Source: Anoxybacteroides voinovskiense
Lineage (GTDB): Bacteria > Bacillota > Bacilli > Bacillales > Anoxybacillaceae
Length of the DNA: 64,000 nucleotides
Reading direction: 5' to 3'
Assembly (NCBI RefSeq): GCF_014196205.1
Contig: NZ_JACIDE010000005.1
Coordinates: 119,721 to 183,720 of the forward strand
Positions 1 to 8,641 of the stretch are shown here, piece by piece (within the stretch, counting starts at the first letter, position 1; each line of letters begins with the position of its first letter). The translations under genes were made by a program, and so were the position numbers. Below the pieces are notes generated by a model. It saw nothing but the letters and a program-made list of their open reading frames with translations. It searched no databases and had not been told where the DNA came from.

Positions 1-1314
1 GACGAGCAAGCGGTCGAAATACTCGTTCGGGAAGGACCCGTTCGGCTATTAGAACTTGTGAAAGAAGGACTGCAATTTGATATCGATGAAACCGGACAGT
101 TCCAGCTCGGTAACGAAGGAGCACATAGCCGCCGCCGTATTTTGCACGCTGGTGGCGACCAAACAGGAAAAGCGCTCGTTTCGTTTTTGCTTGAAAACGT
201 ACGCGGAAAAGTAACGATCATCGAAGGGGAAAGCGTCACCGACCTTCTTGTGCAAAACGGCCGCTGTGTTGGTGTAAAAACGAGAACGGGTACTTATGAT
301 GCAAACGCGGTCGTTCTTTCGACCGGTGGCTGCGGCAATGTGTTCGCGTTTACATCGAATGCCCCGACTGCGACAGGCGATGGCATCGCTTTAGCGTATC
401 GAGCAGGTGCGGTCGTTAGCGATATGGAATTTATTCAGTTTCATCCGACGATGCTTTATGTCGATGGAAAAGCGGTAGGACTTGTTTCCGAAGCAGTGCG
501 CGGGGAAGGTGCGATTCTCGTGACAGAGGACGGTAAACGGCTCATGGAAGATGGGCATCCGCAGCGCGATTTAGCCCCGAGAGATATCGTCGCTCGAGCG
601 ATTCATGCGGAAATGATAAGAGGGGGACGCGTGTATTTAGACATTTCGATGATTCCTCATTTCCGTACGCGTTTTCCGACGATTGCCGCCATGTGCGAAG
701 CGCACGGGATTGATGTAAACGACGGAAAACTTCCGGTCGTCCCAGGCGCGCATTTTTTAATGGGTGGTATTCAAACCGACTTAACGGGAAAAACATCGCT
801 TCCTGGTTTATACGCCGTTGGCGAAGCTGCCTGTACAGGCGTGCACGGGGCGAATCGGCTAGCGAGCAACTCGCTTTTGGAAGGAATCGTGTTTGGGGCA
901 AGGCTTGCGGAAACGTTGCGTAACGAGCAACCAAACCGGTTGGAATGCTCCGTTTACGAGGCAGTGCCGTTTACAAAACCACTCCCGTCGGTTTCTGACA
1001 TTCAAGCGATAATGATGAAACATGTCGGCATTGTAAGGGATGAAATAAGTTTAACAACGGCGAAACAATGGTTCGAACAGTTTTCCATTCACGAACTAAT
1101 TGCTTCCGATTGGTCGCTGTTTAACGAAGAACAACGGACTGCTGCTTCTTTACTACTCACCGGCTGGCTGATTACGACATCGGCGCTAAAGCGCACGGAA
1201 AGCCGCGGGGGGCATTATCGCTCGGATTTCCCAAAAGAAGACGATGGGTGGAAAAAACGGCGCATTAAACGGACAAAAGAGGAACTTTTCGCACAGATAG
1301 GGGGAAAAGGATGA
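1..1314 (+). CDS. nadB: L-aspartate oxidase, C-terminal part (5' end outside window)
   Basis: L-aspartate oxidase oxidises aspartate to iminoaspartate with FAD, the first step of de novo NAD synthesis; NadA uses the product. The frame is open from base 1, so the FAD-binding N-terminus is missing; about 437 codons remain. Family signatures seen include the flavoprotein stretch HGANRLASNSLLEGIVFGAR and MEFIQFHPTMLY of the fumarate reductase/succinate dehydrogenase flavoprotein superfamily. The stop overlaps the nadC start (ATGA), which indicates translational coupling in a nadB-nadC-nadA operon. Confidence is high because the motifs and the two following genes agree. Confidence 0.96.
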   Translation, partial: DEQAVEILVREGPVRLLELVKEGLQFDIDETGQFQLGNEGAHSRRRILHAGGDQTGKALVSFLLENVRGKVTIIEGESVTDLLVQNGRCVGVKTRTGTYDANAVVLSTGGCGNVFAFTSNAPTATGDGIALAYRAGAVVSDMEFIQFHPTMLYVDGKAVGLVSEAVRGEGAILVTEDGKRLMEDGHPQRDLAPRDIVARAIHAEMIRGGRVYLDISMIPHFRTRFPTIAAMCEAHGIDVNDGKLPVVPGAHFLMGGIQTDLTGKTSLPGLYAVGEAACTGVHGANRLASNSLLEGIVFGARLAETLRNEQPNRLECSVYEAVPFTKPLPSVSDIQAIMMKHVGIVRDEISLTTAKQWFEQFSIHELIASDWSLFNEEQRTAASLLLTGWLITTSALKRTESRGGHYRSDFPKEDDGWKKRRIKRTKEELFAQIGGKG

Positions 1315-2150
1315 ATTCGCTGAAATTGCAGCAGATGTTGCAACAGTTTTTTCTTGAAGATATTGGCGAGCGCGACGTAACGACAGAAACGATTTTTCCA
1401 AGCGACCAGCAAGCAACGGGCGTATTTTTAATCAAAGAAGACGGCGTCTTTTCGGGAAGGGACGTGCTTGTCACTGGCTATCGCTTGCTTGACCCGTCGA
1501 TTGCCGTGACGCTTTATAAACGAGACGGAGAGTTAGTAAAAAAAGGCGAAATCGTCGCCGAAGTTTCCGGTCCGATCGCCCCGCTGTTAACCGGTGAGCG
1601 CGTCATTTTAAATCTCATGCAGCGCATGAGCGGCATCGCGACGCTCACTCATCGAGCGGTGACCATTTTAAATAGCAACCATACGCGCATTTGCGATACA
1701 AGAAAGACAACGCCAGGACTGCGCATGCTTGAAAAATATGCGGTAACGTGCGGCGGCGGATACAACCATCGGTTTGGACTGTATGATGCGGTCATGATTA
1801 AAGATAACCATATTGCGTTTTGCGGTTCGATTATAAAAGCGGTAGAAGTGGCGCGCGCTCGCCTTGGTCATATGGTGAAAATCGAAGTCGAAACAGAAAC
1901 GAAAGAACAAGTGATCGAAGCAGTAGAAGCAGGAGCGGACGTCATTATGTTTGACAACCGAACGCCGGAAGAAATAAAAGCGTTTGTCGAGCTTGTCCCG
2001 CCATCTATCATTACCGAAGCATCGGGCGGTATTACGCTTGAAAATTTGGCGCAGTACGGCGATACGGGCGTCGATTATATTTCGTTAGGGACGTTAACCC
2101 ACTCTGCGAAGGCGTTAGATATTAGCTTTAATATTAAAGGTTGGAAGTAG
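1311..2150 (+). CDS. nadC: Nicotinate-nucleotide pyrophosphorylase (carboxylating)
   Basis: Quinolinate phosphoribosyltransferase joins quinolinate and PRPP to give nicotinate mononucleotide and CO2, the third step of de novo NAD synthesis. The protein has 279 residues, usual for the family, with the substrate-binding RKTTPGLR motif near residue 137 and the barrel motifs KIEVET and DVIMFDN. The start ATG overlaps the nadB stop by four bases and is preceded by a GGGGGAAAAGG ribosome site. nadA follows after 11 bases. All three cytosolic enzymes of the branch are therefore made from one transcript. Confidence 0.97.
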   Translation: MNSLKLQQMLQQFFLEDIGERDVTTETIFPSDQQATGVFLIKEDGVFSGRDVLVTGYRLLDPSIAVTLYKRDGELVKKGEIVAEVSGPIAPLLTGERVILNLMQRMSGIATLTHRAVTILNSNHTRICDTRKTTPGLRMLEKYAVTCGGGYNHRFGLYDAVMIKDNHIAFCGSIIKAVEVARARLGHMVKIEVETETKEQVIEAVEAGADVIMFDNRTPEEIKAFVELVPPSIITEASGGITLENLAQYGDTGVDYISLGTLTHSAKALDISFNIKGWK

Positions 2151-2161
2151 GGGGAGAAACG

Positions 2162-3265
2162 ATGAACGTATTGGAAATGATGAAAAAGCAAGACGATATG
2201 CCAGAAGTATATAAAACGATGAGCGTCGAAGCAATGGAAGCGCGCGTGCGGGAGATTAAAGAAAAGCTAGGCGACCGGCTATTCATCCCTGGTCACCATT
2301 ACCAAAAAGATGAAGTCATTCAATTTGCCGATGCGACCGGGGATTCATTGCAACTTGCTCAAGTGGCAGCGAAAAACAAACAAGCAGAATACATCGTCTT
2401 TTGCGGTGTTCATTTTATGGCAGAAACGGCTGATATTTTGACAAGCGATGAACAAAAAGTCATTTTACCAGATATGCGCGCGGGCTGTTCAATGGCGGAT
2501 ATGGCGGAGTTAGCGCAAGTGGAACGGGCATGGCCGATGTTACAAGAGCTGTTTGGCGATACGATTTTGCCGCTGACGTATGTGAACTCGACGGCAGCAA
2601 TTAAAGCGTTTGTCGGACGCAACGGCGGAGCGACGGTCACCTCGTCGAACGCCGACAAAATGGTTGCATGGGCGTTTACCCAAAAAGAACGCATCTTTTT
2701 CTTGCCAGATCAACATTTAGGAAGAAATACTGCCTATAAGCTAGGAGTAGCGCTAGAGAAAATGGCGGTTTGGGATCCATTGACCGATACGTTGCAATAC
2801 GAAGGCGATATAAACGAAGTGAAAGTCATTCTTTGGAAAGGACACTGTTCCGTCCATGAAAACTTTACGGTGAAACATATTGAACATATTCGCCAAACAA
2901 AACCGGACATGAACATTATCGTCCATCCAGAATGTAGCTGGGAAGTCGTGCAGCAGTCCGACTATGCCGGCTCGACAAAATACATTATTGAAACGATTCG
3001 TAACGCTCCAGCGGGAAGCAAATGGGCGATCGGGACAGAGATGAACTTAGTCAATCGCTTAATTCAACAACACCCGGATAAAGAAATTATTTCGCTTAAT
3101 CCATATATGTGTCCATGTTTAACAATGAACCGTATTGACTTGCCGCATTTTCTTTGGGCGTTGGAGTCGTTAGAACAAGGGAAAATCATCAATCAAATTA
3201 CTGTTCCTGCGTCCATCGCAGCAGATGCGGTAAAAGCGTTAGAGCGAATGCTTGCACGCGCCTAA
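2162..3265 (+). CDS. nadA: Quinolinate synthase A
   Basis: Quinolinate synthase condenses iminoaspartate with dihydroxyacetone phosphate to quinolinate using a [4Fe-4S] cluster. I chose ATG 2162, seven codons inside the longest frame, because GGGGGAG lies just upstream; this gives 367 residues, close to the Bacillus enzyme. The cluster-ligand cysteines fall at about C109 (RAGCSMAD), C229 (KGHCSVH) and C319 (MCPCL), the spacing known for the B. subtilis enzyme. It is the last gene of nadBCA and is followed by an intrinsic terminator. Confidence 0.97.
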   Translation: MNVLEMMKKQDDMPEVYKTMSVEAMEARVREIKEKLGDRLFIPGHHYQKDEVIQFADATGDSLQLAQVAAKNKQAEYIVFCGVHFMAETADILTSDEQKVILPDMRAGCSMADMAELAQVERAWPMLQELFGDTILPLTYVNSTAAIKAFVGRNGGATVTSSNADKMVAWAFTQKERIFFLPDQHLGRNTAYKLGVALEKMAVWDPLTDTLQYEGDINEVKVILWKGHCSVHENFTVKHIEHIRQTKPDMNIIVHPECSWEVVQQSDYAGSTKYIIETIRNAPAGSKWAIGTEMNLVNRLIQQHPDKEIISLNPYMCPCLTMNRIDLPHFLWALESLEQGKIINQITVPASIAADAVKALERMLARA

Positions 3266-3297
3266 AAGGTGTCCATTTGGACGCCTTTATTTTTTTA
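3265..3297 (+). terminator. Intrinsic terminator after nadA
   Basis: The stem AAAGGTGTCC / GGACGCCTTT (one U-G pair, loop ATTT) is followed by a run of seven T. It begins at the nadA stop codon and closes the nadBCA transcript before safA. Confidence 0.85.
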
Positions 3298-3385
3298 TCA
3301 TAAAATCAGCAACTAGCTCATAAGTTATGTTGAAGGATGATGGCGAAATGGTATATAAACCGTGTGGGTGTAGGAGGGGAACGGA

Positions 3386-5119
3386 GTGAAAATCCATATT
3401 GTCCAAAAAGGCGATACACTTTGGAAAATTGCCCAAAAATATGGGGTCGATTTTGAAGCGTTGAAAAAAATAAATGGCCATTTAAGCGATCCAAATTACA
3501 TTATGCCTGGAATGAAAATAAAAATTCCAACTGCCGGCGTTCCGGTGAAAAAAGAAGTGCAGAAAAAAGAAACGGTCGTTCATATGCACCCGAAAAAAGA
3601 AGAACCAATCGAACATCCATATGCCGAAGCGAAGCCGTTTGTTTCGTTTAACATAGAGGCAGAAATAGCTCCGAACGTCAATGTGAACCCGAAAGCAAAG
3701 GAAACGCCAAAAGAAGCAAACATGAACGCCAATCCATCGGTGAATGAAGCAGCGAAAGCACCAAACATGAATGCCAATCCGCCGATGAACGAAGCAGCGA
3801 AAGCGCCGAACATGAACGCCAATCCGTCGATGAACGAAGCAGCGAAAACGCCAAATATCCAACAGCCACTACCAGAGCCGCCAAAAGCGCCGATCGCACA
3901 AAAACCAAAAGAACCGGCGGCAGAGAAAAAAGAACTACCGAAAGCGCCGGCAAAAGAGCCGGAGAAAGCTCCGCTAGAAAATGTGACAAATGATAAGAAG
4001 CCGGCGGAAGCTCCGTATACAATTCCGCCCGTTTCGTCTAAGCCGTACGCGCATTGGAACATGCCACCGCTTCCGCCAAAGCCAGCAAATATTTTGCCAA
4101 ACATGATGAAGCCGGAGGTAGAAGATGTGGAAAGTCCAGAAAAACCCGTTCATCACGACGCGCCGCCAGAACTTCCAGCCGTTCCATACGTTCCGATGTG
4201 GCCGCAGCAACAATGGGGAGCGAATCAAGCAAATCAGCCAAATGAGCCAGCGAATCCGCAAACGCAGCCGCAAGAACATTGCGTTCCGGTCACGCCTGTC
4301 ATGCCTGGCTATGGATTTTATTATCCACCAATGCCATTTGCGGGCTATCCAGCTGCACCAATGCCGATGCAAGTAGAAAGCAGCTCGCACATGTTTCCAG
4401 GTATTCATGAAAGCAGCGAATCACATGGTTGGATGCCGCCAGCTCCACCAGCGGGAACGCAGTATCCGACGCCATCAGGAGGAATGCAATACCCGCCAGC
4501 AGGAATGCCGTATCCGACGCCATCGGGAGGGATGCAATACCCGCCAGCAGGAATGCCGTATCCAACGCCATCGGGAGGGATGCAATACCCGCCAGCAGGA
4601 ATGCCGTATCCGACGCCATCAGGAGGAATGCAATATCCGCCAGCGGGAATGCCGTATCCGACGCCATCGGGAGGGATGCAATACCCGCCAGCAGGAATGC
4701 CGTATCCAACGCCATCAGGAGGAATGCAATATCCGCCAGCAGGAATGCCGTATCCAACGCCATCAGGAGGAATGCAATATCCGCCAGCGGGAATGCCGTA
4801 TCCGGCGCCATCAGGAGGAATGCAATATCCAATGGCACCGCCTGGAGGGATGCAGTCCCCAGAAATATCACCAACGGATGAGCAATATCAAGCGCCAGCG
4901 CCAACAGCCGGAATGACGTCACCGCCAGCAGGGGATGCGCCGCTGCCGCCAAGTTACGGAGGTTCGCCACAATATGCACCATATTATCCACAACCTCAAG
5001 TGCCTAGTTTTTCAGCACCGTTTGCGCCAATGCCACCGCAGCCGTCTGCATTTCCGCCAAGCCCACAGCAACTGTTTATGATGCCGCAATATGGCGAAAG
5101 CAGTGAGCACGATGAATAA
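3386..5119 (+). CDS. safA: SafA-like LysM spore morphogenetic protein with tandem repeats
   Basis: SafA organises the inner spore coat and is held at the cortex-coat interface by its LysM domain. The 577-residue product starts at GTG behind AGGAGGGG. Residues 1-48 form one LysM domain (VQKGDTLWKIAQKYG, then GMKIKIP). The rest is a low-complexity Pro/Met/Tyr/Gly-rich chain with three 15-residue NMNANP..NEAAK repeats (about residues 112-156) and seven full plus one degenerate 16-residue YPTPSGGMQYPPAGMP repeats (about residues 360-484). The position after nadA matches B. subtilis. The repeat section is typical of fast-evolving coat proteins, and its copy number probably varies between strains. 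Confidence 0.9.
   Translation: MKIHIVQKGDTLWKIAQKYGVDFEALKKINGHLSDPNYIMPGMKIKIPTAGVPVKKEVQKKETVVHMHPKKEEPIEHPYAEAKPFVSFNIEAEIAPNVNVNPKAKETPKEANMNANPSVNEAAKAPNMNANPPMNEAAKAPNMNANPSMNEAAKTPNIQQPLPEPPKAPIAQKPKEPAAEKKELPKAPAKEPEKAPLENVTNDKKPAEAPYTIPPVSSKPYAHWNMPPLPPKPANILPNMMKPEVEDVESPEKPVHHDAPPELPAVPYVPMWPQQQWGANQANQPNEPANPQTQPQEHCVPVTPVMPGYGFYYPPMPFAGYPAAPMPMQVESSSHMFPGIHESSESHGWMPPAPPAGTQYPTPSGGMQYPPAGMPYPTPSGGMQYPPAGMPYPTPSGGMQYPPAGMPYPTPSGGMQYPPAGMPYPTPSGGMQYPPAGMPYPTPSGGMQYPPAGMPYPTPSGGMQYPPAGMPYPAPSGGMQYPMAPPGGMQSPEISPTDEQYQAPAPTAGMTSPPAGDAPLPPSYGGSPQYAPYYPQPQVPSFSAPFAPMPPQPSAFPPSPQQLFMMPQYGESSEHDE
3719..3853 (+). repeat. Three 45-bp tandem repeats inside safA
   Basis: Three in-frame units of 45 bp (3719-3763, 3764-3808, 3809-3853) encode NMNANPxxNEAAKxP. 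They differ by a few bases, mostly at third codon positions. Confidence 0.9.
4463..4837 (+). repeat. 48-bp tandem repeats inside safA (7 full units plus a partial one)
   Basis: Units start at 4463, 4511, 4559, 4607, 4655, 4703 and 4751, and a degenerate unit starts at 4799. Each 48-bp unit encodes YPTPSGGMQYPPAGMP without breaking the frame. Units are nearly identical; differences are silent apart from T to A in the last copy. Near-identity at DNA level suggests recent amplification or homogenisation. Confidence 0.95.
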
Positions 5120-6032
5120 ACAACAAAGAGACGATGGCTGGCATCGTCTCTTCCTCTTTCTTGAAAACGAGTACGGGGTAAAAGTACAAAAATGTACCGT
5201 GATTAAACCGCATGTGTTCCTTATAGAAACGAGCCGTGGAAAAAAGGTGGTAAAAAAATACCACACGTTTTTGGAAGCATCGAGACAACAAATGCTTTCG
5301 CGACTATTAAAAGCGGAAGGATTTCTCGCCATGCCTTCTATTGAAGGGGTTATTTCGTTCGTAGACGATTACTGGACGGTACAACCATATATTCAAGCGC
5401 ATCGTTCATTTGATTACCGCATCGAAAAAGATCGAGAGGATAGTTTGACATTGCTTCGTACGTATCATGCTTTTTCCGAGCCGTTCGTACGTCATCCGTT
5501 TTTTCCGACGATGGTACCGCGTTATTTTTTATACGAGAAGTGGCTAGAGCGATATAGACGGTTTCTTTCTATGTTGCCAGCGTTACAGCGGTTAATGAAA
5601 AAGGAAGAGCTCTCGTTTGTTTTCTCGTGCGCTGAGGCGTTTTTTACGTATTTTCCTTCTTATCGTTCGGCATTTTTCGCGGAACAAACGACGATGATTC
5701 ACGGCGATGTTGCCTCACATAATTTTTTGCGCACGGAAACACGTAGTTATTTAATCGACTATGATTTACTTGCGATTGCGCCACCTGCCGTTGATTATTT
5801 GCAATACATAAGCCGCGTCATGCCGCACGTTCAATGGTCAGTGGCGTTTTTAACACAACATCCAATGCTGCGGACGTTCATGGAAAACCCGTGGTTTTTA
5901 GCGGCGCTTTTATTTCCGGCGGACGTGATGCGTGAATGTCGATGGATCGTTCAGCGTAACGTGCCGTTTACGATTTCACAGTTTGATTACCGCAAACAGT
6001 TTGTGCAAAAAATCATGAATATGATAAGATAG
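5091..6032 (+). CDS. CotS/YutH-like spore coat protein with kinase fold
   Basis: The product, up to 313 residues, has the phosphotransferase (protein-kinase-like) fold found in the CotS/YutH/YsxE spore coat group. The catalytic-loop motif IHGDVASHNFL and the metal-binding IDYD follow at about residues 202-223. The start is uncertain: ATG 5091, GTG 5103 and ATG 5112 are all in frame, all overlap the end of safA, and none has a strong ribosome site, so it is probably translated by coupling to safA. The role in coat assembly is inferred from the family and from safA; an active small-molecule kinase cannot be excluded. Confidence 0.75.
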   Translation: MAKAVSTMNKQQRDDGWHRLFLFLENEYGVKVQKCTVIKPHVFLIETSRGKKVVKKYHTFLEASRQQMLSRLLKAEGFLAMPSIEGVISFVDDYWTVQPYIQAHRSFDYRIEKDREDSLTLLRTYHAFSEPFVRHPFFPTMVPRYFLYEKWLERYRRFLSMLPALQRLMKKEELSFVFSCAEAFFTYFPSYRSAFFAEQTTMIHGDVASHNFLRTETRSYLIDYDLLAIAPPAVDYLQYISRVMPHVQWSVAFLTQHPMLRTFMENPWFLAALLFPADVMRECRWIVQRNVPFTISQFDYRKQFVQKIMNMIR

Positions 6033-6070
6033 CGTATATGCCATTTTTCGTGAAAGGGAGTCAGATCGAG

Positions 6071-6814
6071 ATGATGGAACAAAAAATTGAGAAATTGATT
6101 GCGTGGCTTCGTGAACAAGTGCACAATGCGGGGTTAAACGGAGCGGTCGTCGGCATTAGTGGCGGCATTGATTCAGCGGTAGTGACGCATTTAATTAAGC
6201 GGGCGTTTCCAAACGATTCGCTTGGGCTGATTATGCCGTGCAAAAGCAATCCGAAAGATAAAGAAGATGCGCTAAAAGTGGTGGCAAGTTGCGGCATTAA
6301 GCACCTTGAGATAGACTTAACAGAAACGCATCAAACGTTATTTCGCGAAATTGAAAAACAGCTGAAAGAAAAAGGGGAATGGAACGAGGAAGCAGCAAAG
6401 CTTGGCGACGCAAATACGAGAGCGCGTCTACGCATGACGACATTGTATGCCGTTGCGAATAACTACGGCTATCTTGTCGTCGGAACAGACAATGCGGCGG
6501 AGTGGCATACCGGTTATTTCACGAAATACGGCGATGGCGGCGTCGATTTAGTTCCGCTCGTTCATTTTACGAAAGGAGAAGTGCGCGAAATGGCGCGTAT
6601 TCTCGGCGTTCCAGAAGAAATTATTACGAAAGCGCCAAGCGCAGGGCTTTGGGAAGGACAAACGGACGAAAGCGAAATGGGAACGACATACGAAATGATT
6701 GATAAATATTTAAAAGGCGAAGACATTCCGGAAAAAGACCGACAAATTATTGAACGGCTACATAACCGTTCCCACCATAAACGCCAATTGGCAATTGCAC
6801 CGCCAAAATTTTAA
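6071..6814 (+). CDS. nadE: NAD synthetase (ammonia-dependent)
   Basis: NadE amidates nicotinate adenine dinucleotide to NAD with ATP, the last step of NAD synthesis. ATG 6071 (followed by a second ATG) was chosen over an upstream in-frame ATG because AAAGGGA precedes it; the product is 247 residues, without the glutaminase domain of long NadE forms, so it should use ammonia. The PP-loop SGGIDSAV lies near residue 33, and GTDNAAEWHTGYFTKYGDGG and KAPSAGLW are family signatures. In B. subtilis nadE lies elsewhere; here it is near nadBCA, separated by safA and the CotS-like gene. Confidence 0.95.
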   Translation: MMEQKIEKLIAWLREQVHNAGLNGAVVGISGGIDSAVVTHLIKRAFPNDSLGLIMPCKSNPKDKEDALKVVASCGIKHLEIDLTETHQTLFREIEKQLKEKGEWNEEAAKLGDANTRARLRMTTLYAVANNYGYLVVGTDNAAEWHTGYFTKYGDGGVDLVPLVHFTKGEVREMARILGVPEEIITKAPSAGLWEGQTDESEMGTTYEMIDKYLKGEDIPEKDRQIIERLHNRSHHKRQLAIAPPKF

Positions 6815-6895
6815 TCGTTCGATGAGTAAACCCTCTCGTATTTGCCAAGCTAAAAATGGACCACTGGTCCGATGGCAAATAAGGGGGGTTTTTCG

Positions 6896-7603
6896 TTGAG
6901 AAAAACGATCGCAATAGTAGGTGCTATTTGCTGTATCGGGGGACTCGCGGCATGTGCGAACTATGCAGAGGATAGAAATCCTCGTTATCGCGATGCTGCC
7001 CGTCCGATCGGATATTATTCCACCGATCACGATCAATATATGTACGGCCGTTACGGCACAAACCGTGAAAATGACGGAAATGCGTATATGATGGACAATC
7101 AAAACGGCCCGCTCGCTGATTTATTAAACGTCGATATGACGGGGCGCTACACAAAGCGAACGAATCCAACGCTTCCGCTTCCAGCTAATTTTGGCGTAGC
7201 CGATAAAAATTACCACGGGCATTTAAACCCGATGACTGCCAAAACGCATCCGTCGTATTATGACCATTATGACGGGCGGTTAGCGGAAACGGTCGCTCAT
7301 CAAGCGATGAAGGTGAGAAACGTGACCGATGCGCGTGCGCTCGTCTATAAAGGACATGTGCTCGTAGCAGTCGCAACGAACGCTTCTGACACAACCCGTG
7401 TTGAACAACAAGTCGCCAAAACGGTAGCGCCGTATACGAAAGGAAAACATGTGCGCGTCGTTTCCAATCCAAGCGTATTTCAACGCGCACGCGTCATCGA
7501 CAACAACATTCGCTACGGTCGTCCGTTTTCAGAAATCGAACGCGAGTTAAAAACGATTTTTTATAAAGGGGAAATCATCGAGCACCCAGCCAATACCCGA
7601 TAG
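6896..7603 (+). CDS. YhcN/YlaJ-family sporulation lipoprotein, coxA-like
   Basis: A 235-residue lipoprotein. I chose TTG 6896, nine bases after AAGGGGGG; it gives a short basic start, a hydrophobic segment and the lipobox LAAC near residue 20, so the mature protein is probably membrane-anchored. The C-terminal half (from HYDGRLAETVAHQAMKV) matches the YhcN/YlaJ pattern, with VVSNPSVFQRAR near the end. Its place just before yebC is that of the spore cortex protein gene coxA (yrbB) in B. subtilis, so a cortex or inner-membrane role in the developing spore is likely but inferred. Confidence 0.8.
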   Translation: MRKTIAIVGAICCIGGLAACANYAEDRNPRYRDAARPIGYYSTDHDQYMYGRYGTNRENDGNAYMMDNQNGPLADLLNVDMTGRYTKRTNPTLPLPANFGVADKNYHGHLNPMTAKTHPSYYDHYDGRLAETVAHQAMKVRNVTDARALVYKGHVLVAVATNASDTTRVEQQVAKTVAPYTKGKHVRVVSNPSVFQRARVIDNNIRYGRPFSEIERELKTIFYKGEIIEHPANTR

Positions 7604-7625
7604 AGATGCCTTATAGGCATCTCTA
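7602..7625 (+). terminator. Hairpin after the coxA-like gene
   Basis: A perfect 10-bp stem AGAGATGCCT / AGGCATCTCT with loop TAT overlaps the stop codon. The following ATGCTATTTTA is only weakly T-rich, so termination may be partial. Confidence 0.6.
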
Positions 7626-7699
7626 TGCTATTTTACCGTTGGCGGATTTTTTGCTATAGTAGTATCGGAAATTTCGTGTCATGAGAGGAGAAATTCACA

Positions 7700-8437
7700 A
7701 TGGCTGGACATTCCAAATGGAAAAATATTCAACGGCGGAAAAATGCCCAAGATGCTAAACGCGGAAAAATATTTATGAAATTGGCGAAAGAAATTTACGT
7801 TGCCGCAAAAATGGGAGGCGGTGACCCGAGCACGAACGCCAGCTTGCGCCTCGTCATTGAAAAAGCGAAAGCAGCAAACATGCCGAACGAAAATATTGAA
7901 CGTGCGATTAAAAAAGCGACGGGAAACCAAAATCATGCCAACTACGAAGAAATTCGCTACGAAGGATACGGCCCGGGCGGCGTAGCGGTGATGGTCGTGT
8001 GTTTAACAGACAATAAAAACCGTACTGCATCAAACGTGCGCGTCGCGTTCTCGAAAAATGGAGGAAACCTTGGGGAAACGGGGTGCGTATCGTATTTATT
8101 TGAACGGAAAGGGTTGCTTGTTATCGCCCGAGAAGAGTTAGACATCGAAGAAGACGATATGCTTCTTCAAGCGATTGAAGCGGGAGCAGAAGAGATGGAA
8201 ACGACGGACGATTCATTTGAAATTTATACCGCCCCTGAACAGTTTGAAGACGTGAAAAACGCGTTAGCAGCGAACGGCTTTACGTTCGTTGATGCCCAAA
8301 TTACAATGGTTCCACAAACATATACGAAATTAACCGGCGACGACTTAACAAAAATGTTAAAATTAATCGACATGTTAGAAGACGATGACGACGTCCAAGA
8401 AGTGTACCACAACTTAGACGAATCCGATATGGAGTAG
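7700..8437 (+). CDS. yebC: YebC/PmpR family transcription-translation regulatory protein
   Basis: This 245-residue protein begins [20 protein letters not shown], the classic YebC signature, and has the expected YGPGGVAV motif near residue 90. The family includes transcriptional regulators (PmpR) and factors that help ribosomes through difficult sequences such as proline runs; which role applies here cannot be decided from sequence. AGAGGAGAAA precedes the ATG. It stands alone between two hairpins, in the place of yrbC of B. subtilis. The acidic tail ([18 protein letters not shown]) is usual. Confidence 0.95.
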   Translation: MAGHSKWKNIQRRKNAQDAKRGKIFMKLAKEIYVAAKMGGGDPSTNASLRLVIEKAKAANMPNENIERAIKKATGNQNHANYEEIRYEGYGPGGVAVMVVCLTDNKNRTASNVRVAFSKNGGNLGETGCVSYLFERKGLLVIAREELDIEEDDMLLQAIEAGAEEMETTDDSFEIYTAPEQFEDVKNALAANGFTFVDAQITMVPQTYTKLTGDDLTKMLKLIDMLEDDDDVQEVYHNLDESDME

Positions 8438-8467
8438 AAACCGCTAGAAGAAGCGGTTTCTTTTTTT
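8438..8467 (+). terminator. Intrinsic terminator after yebC
   Basis: Stem GAAACCGCT / AGCGGTTTC, loop AGAAGA, then seven T. A strong rho-independent signal. Confidence 0.92.
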
Positions 8468-8480
8468 AAAGGTAGTAGAA

Positions 8481-8589
8481 AATTTTACGATGAGGTGGGG
8501 AGCTGTCTAGCTCCAAGCGCCATGGACAACCCCTCCTCGGTGGGGTTTGTGCGATCTTCGCCGATAGGCGGGCGCTTTACGCTTTTCTT
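8481..8589. repeat. Dispersed intergenic palindromic repeat, copy 1
   Basis: AATTTTACGA, AGGTG and the hairpin GGAGCT-GTCT-AGCTCC are followed by AAGCGCC, inner pairing CAACCCC/GGGGTTTG, and GGCGCTT closing back on AAGCGCC, ending CGCTTTTCTT. The same left part and the same ending occur at 14699-14774, again directly after a terminator. This copy carries about 35 extra bases in the middle. It is non-coding; function unknown. Confidence 0.75.
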
Positions 8590-8641
8590 ACATATTTTTT
8601 TCGTTCGCGAACATACTAATGGCAAATGGGAGGGATGGATA

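Noticed and set aside
4463..4837. Regular repeats considered as a CRISPR array
   Set aside because: Units are contiguous and in frame with no unique spacers; this is coding tandem repetition.
4425..4920. Long open frames on several frames and both strands over the safA repeats
   Set aside because: A 48-bp unit with no stop in a given frame keeps that frame open in every copy; these are shadows of the repeats, without ribosome sites or domains.
8495..8641. Longer N-terminus for the DUF3231 protein
   Set aside because: It would translate the dispersed repeat, has no ribosome site, and the family starts at ATG 8642 after GGGAGGG.
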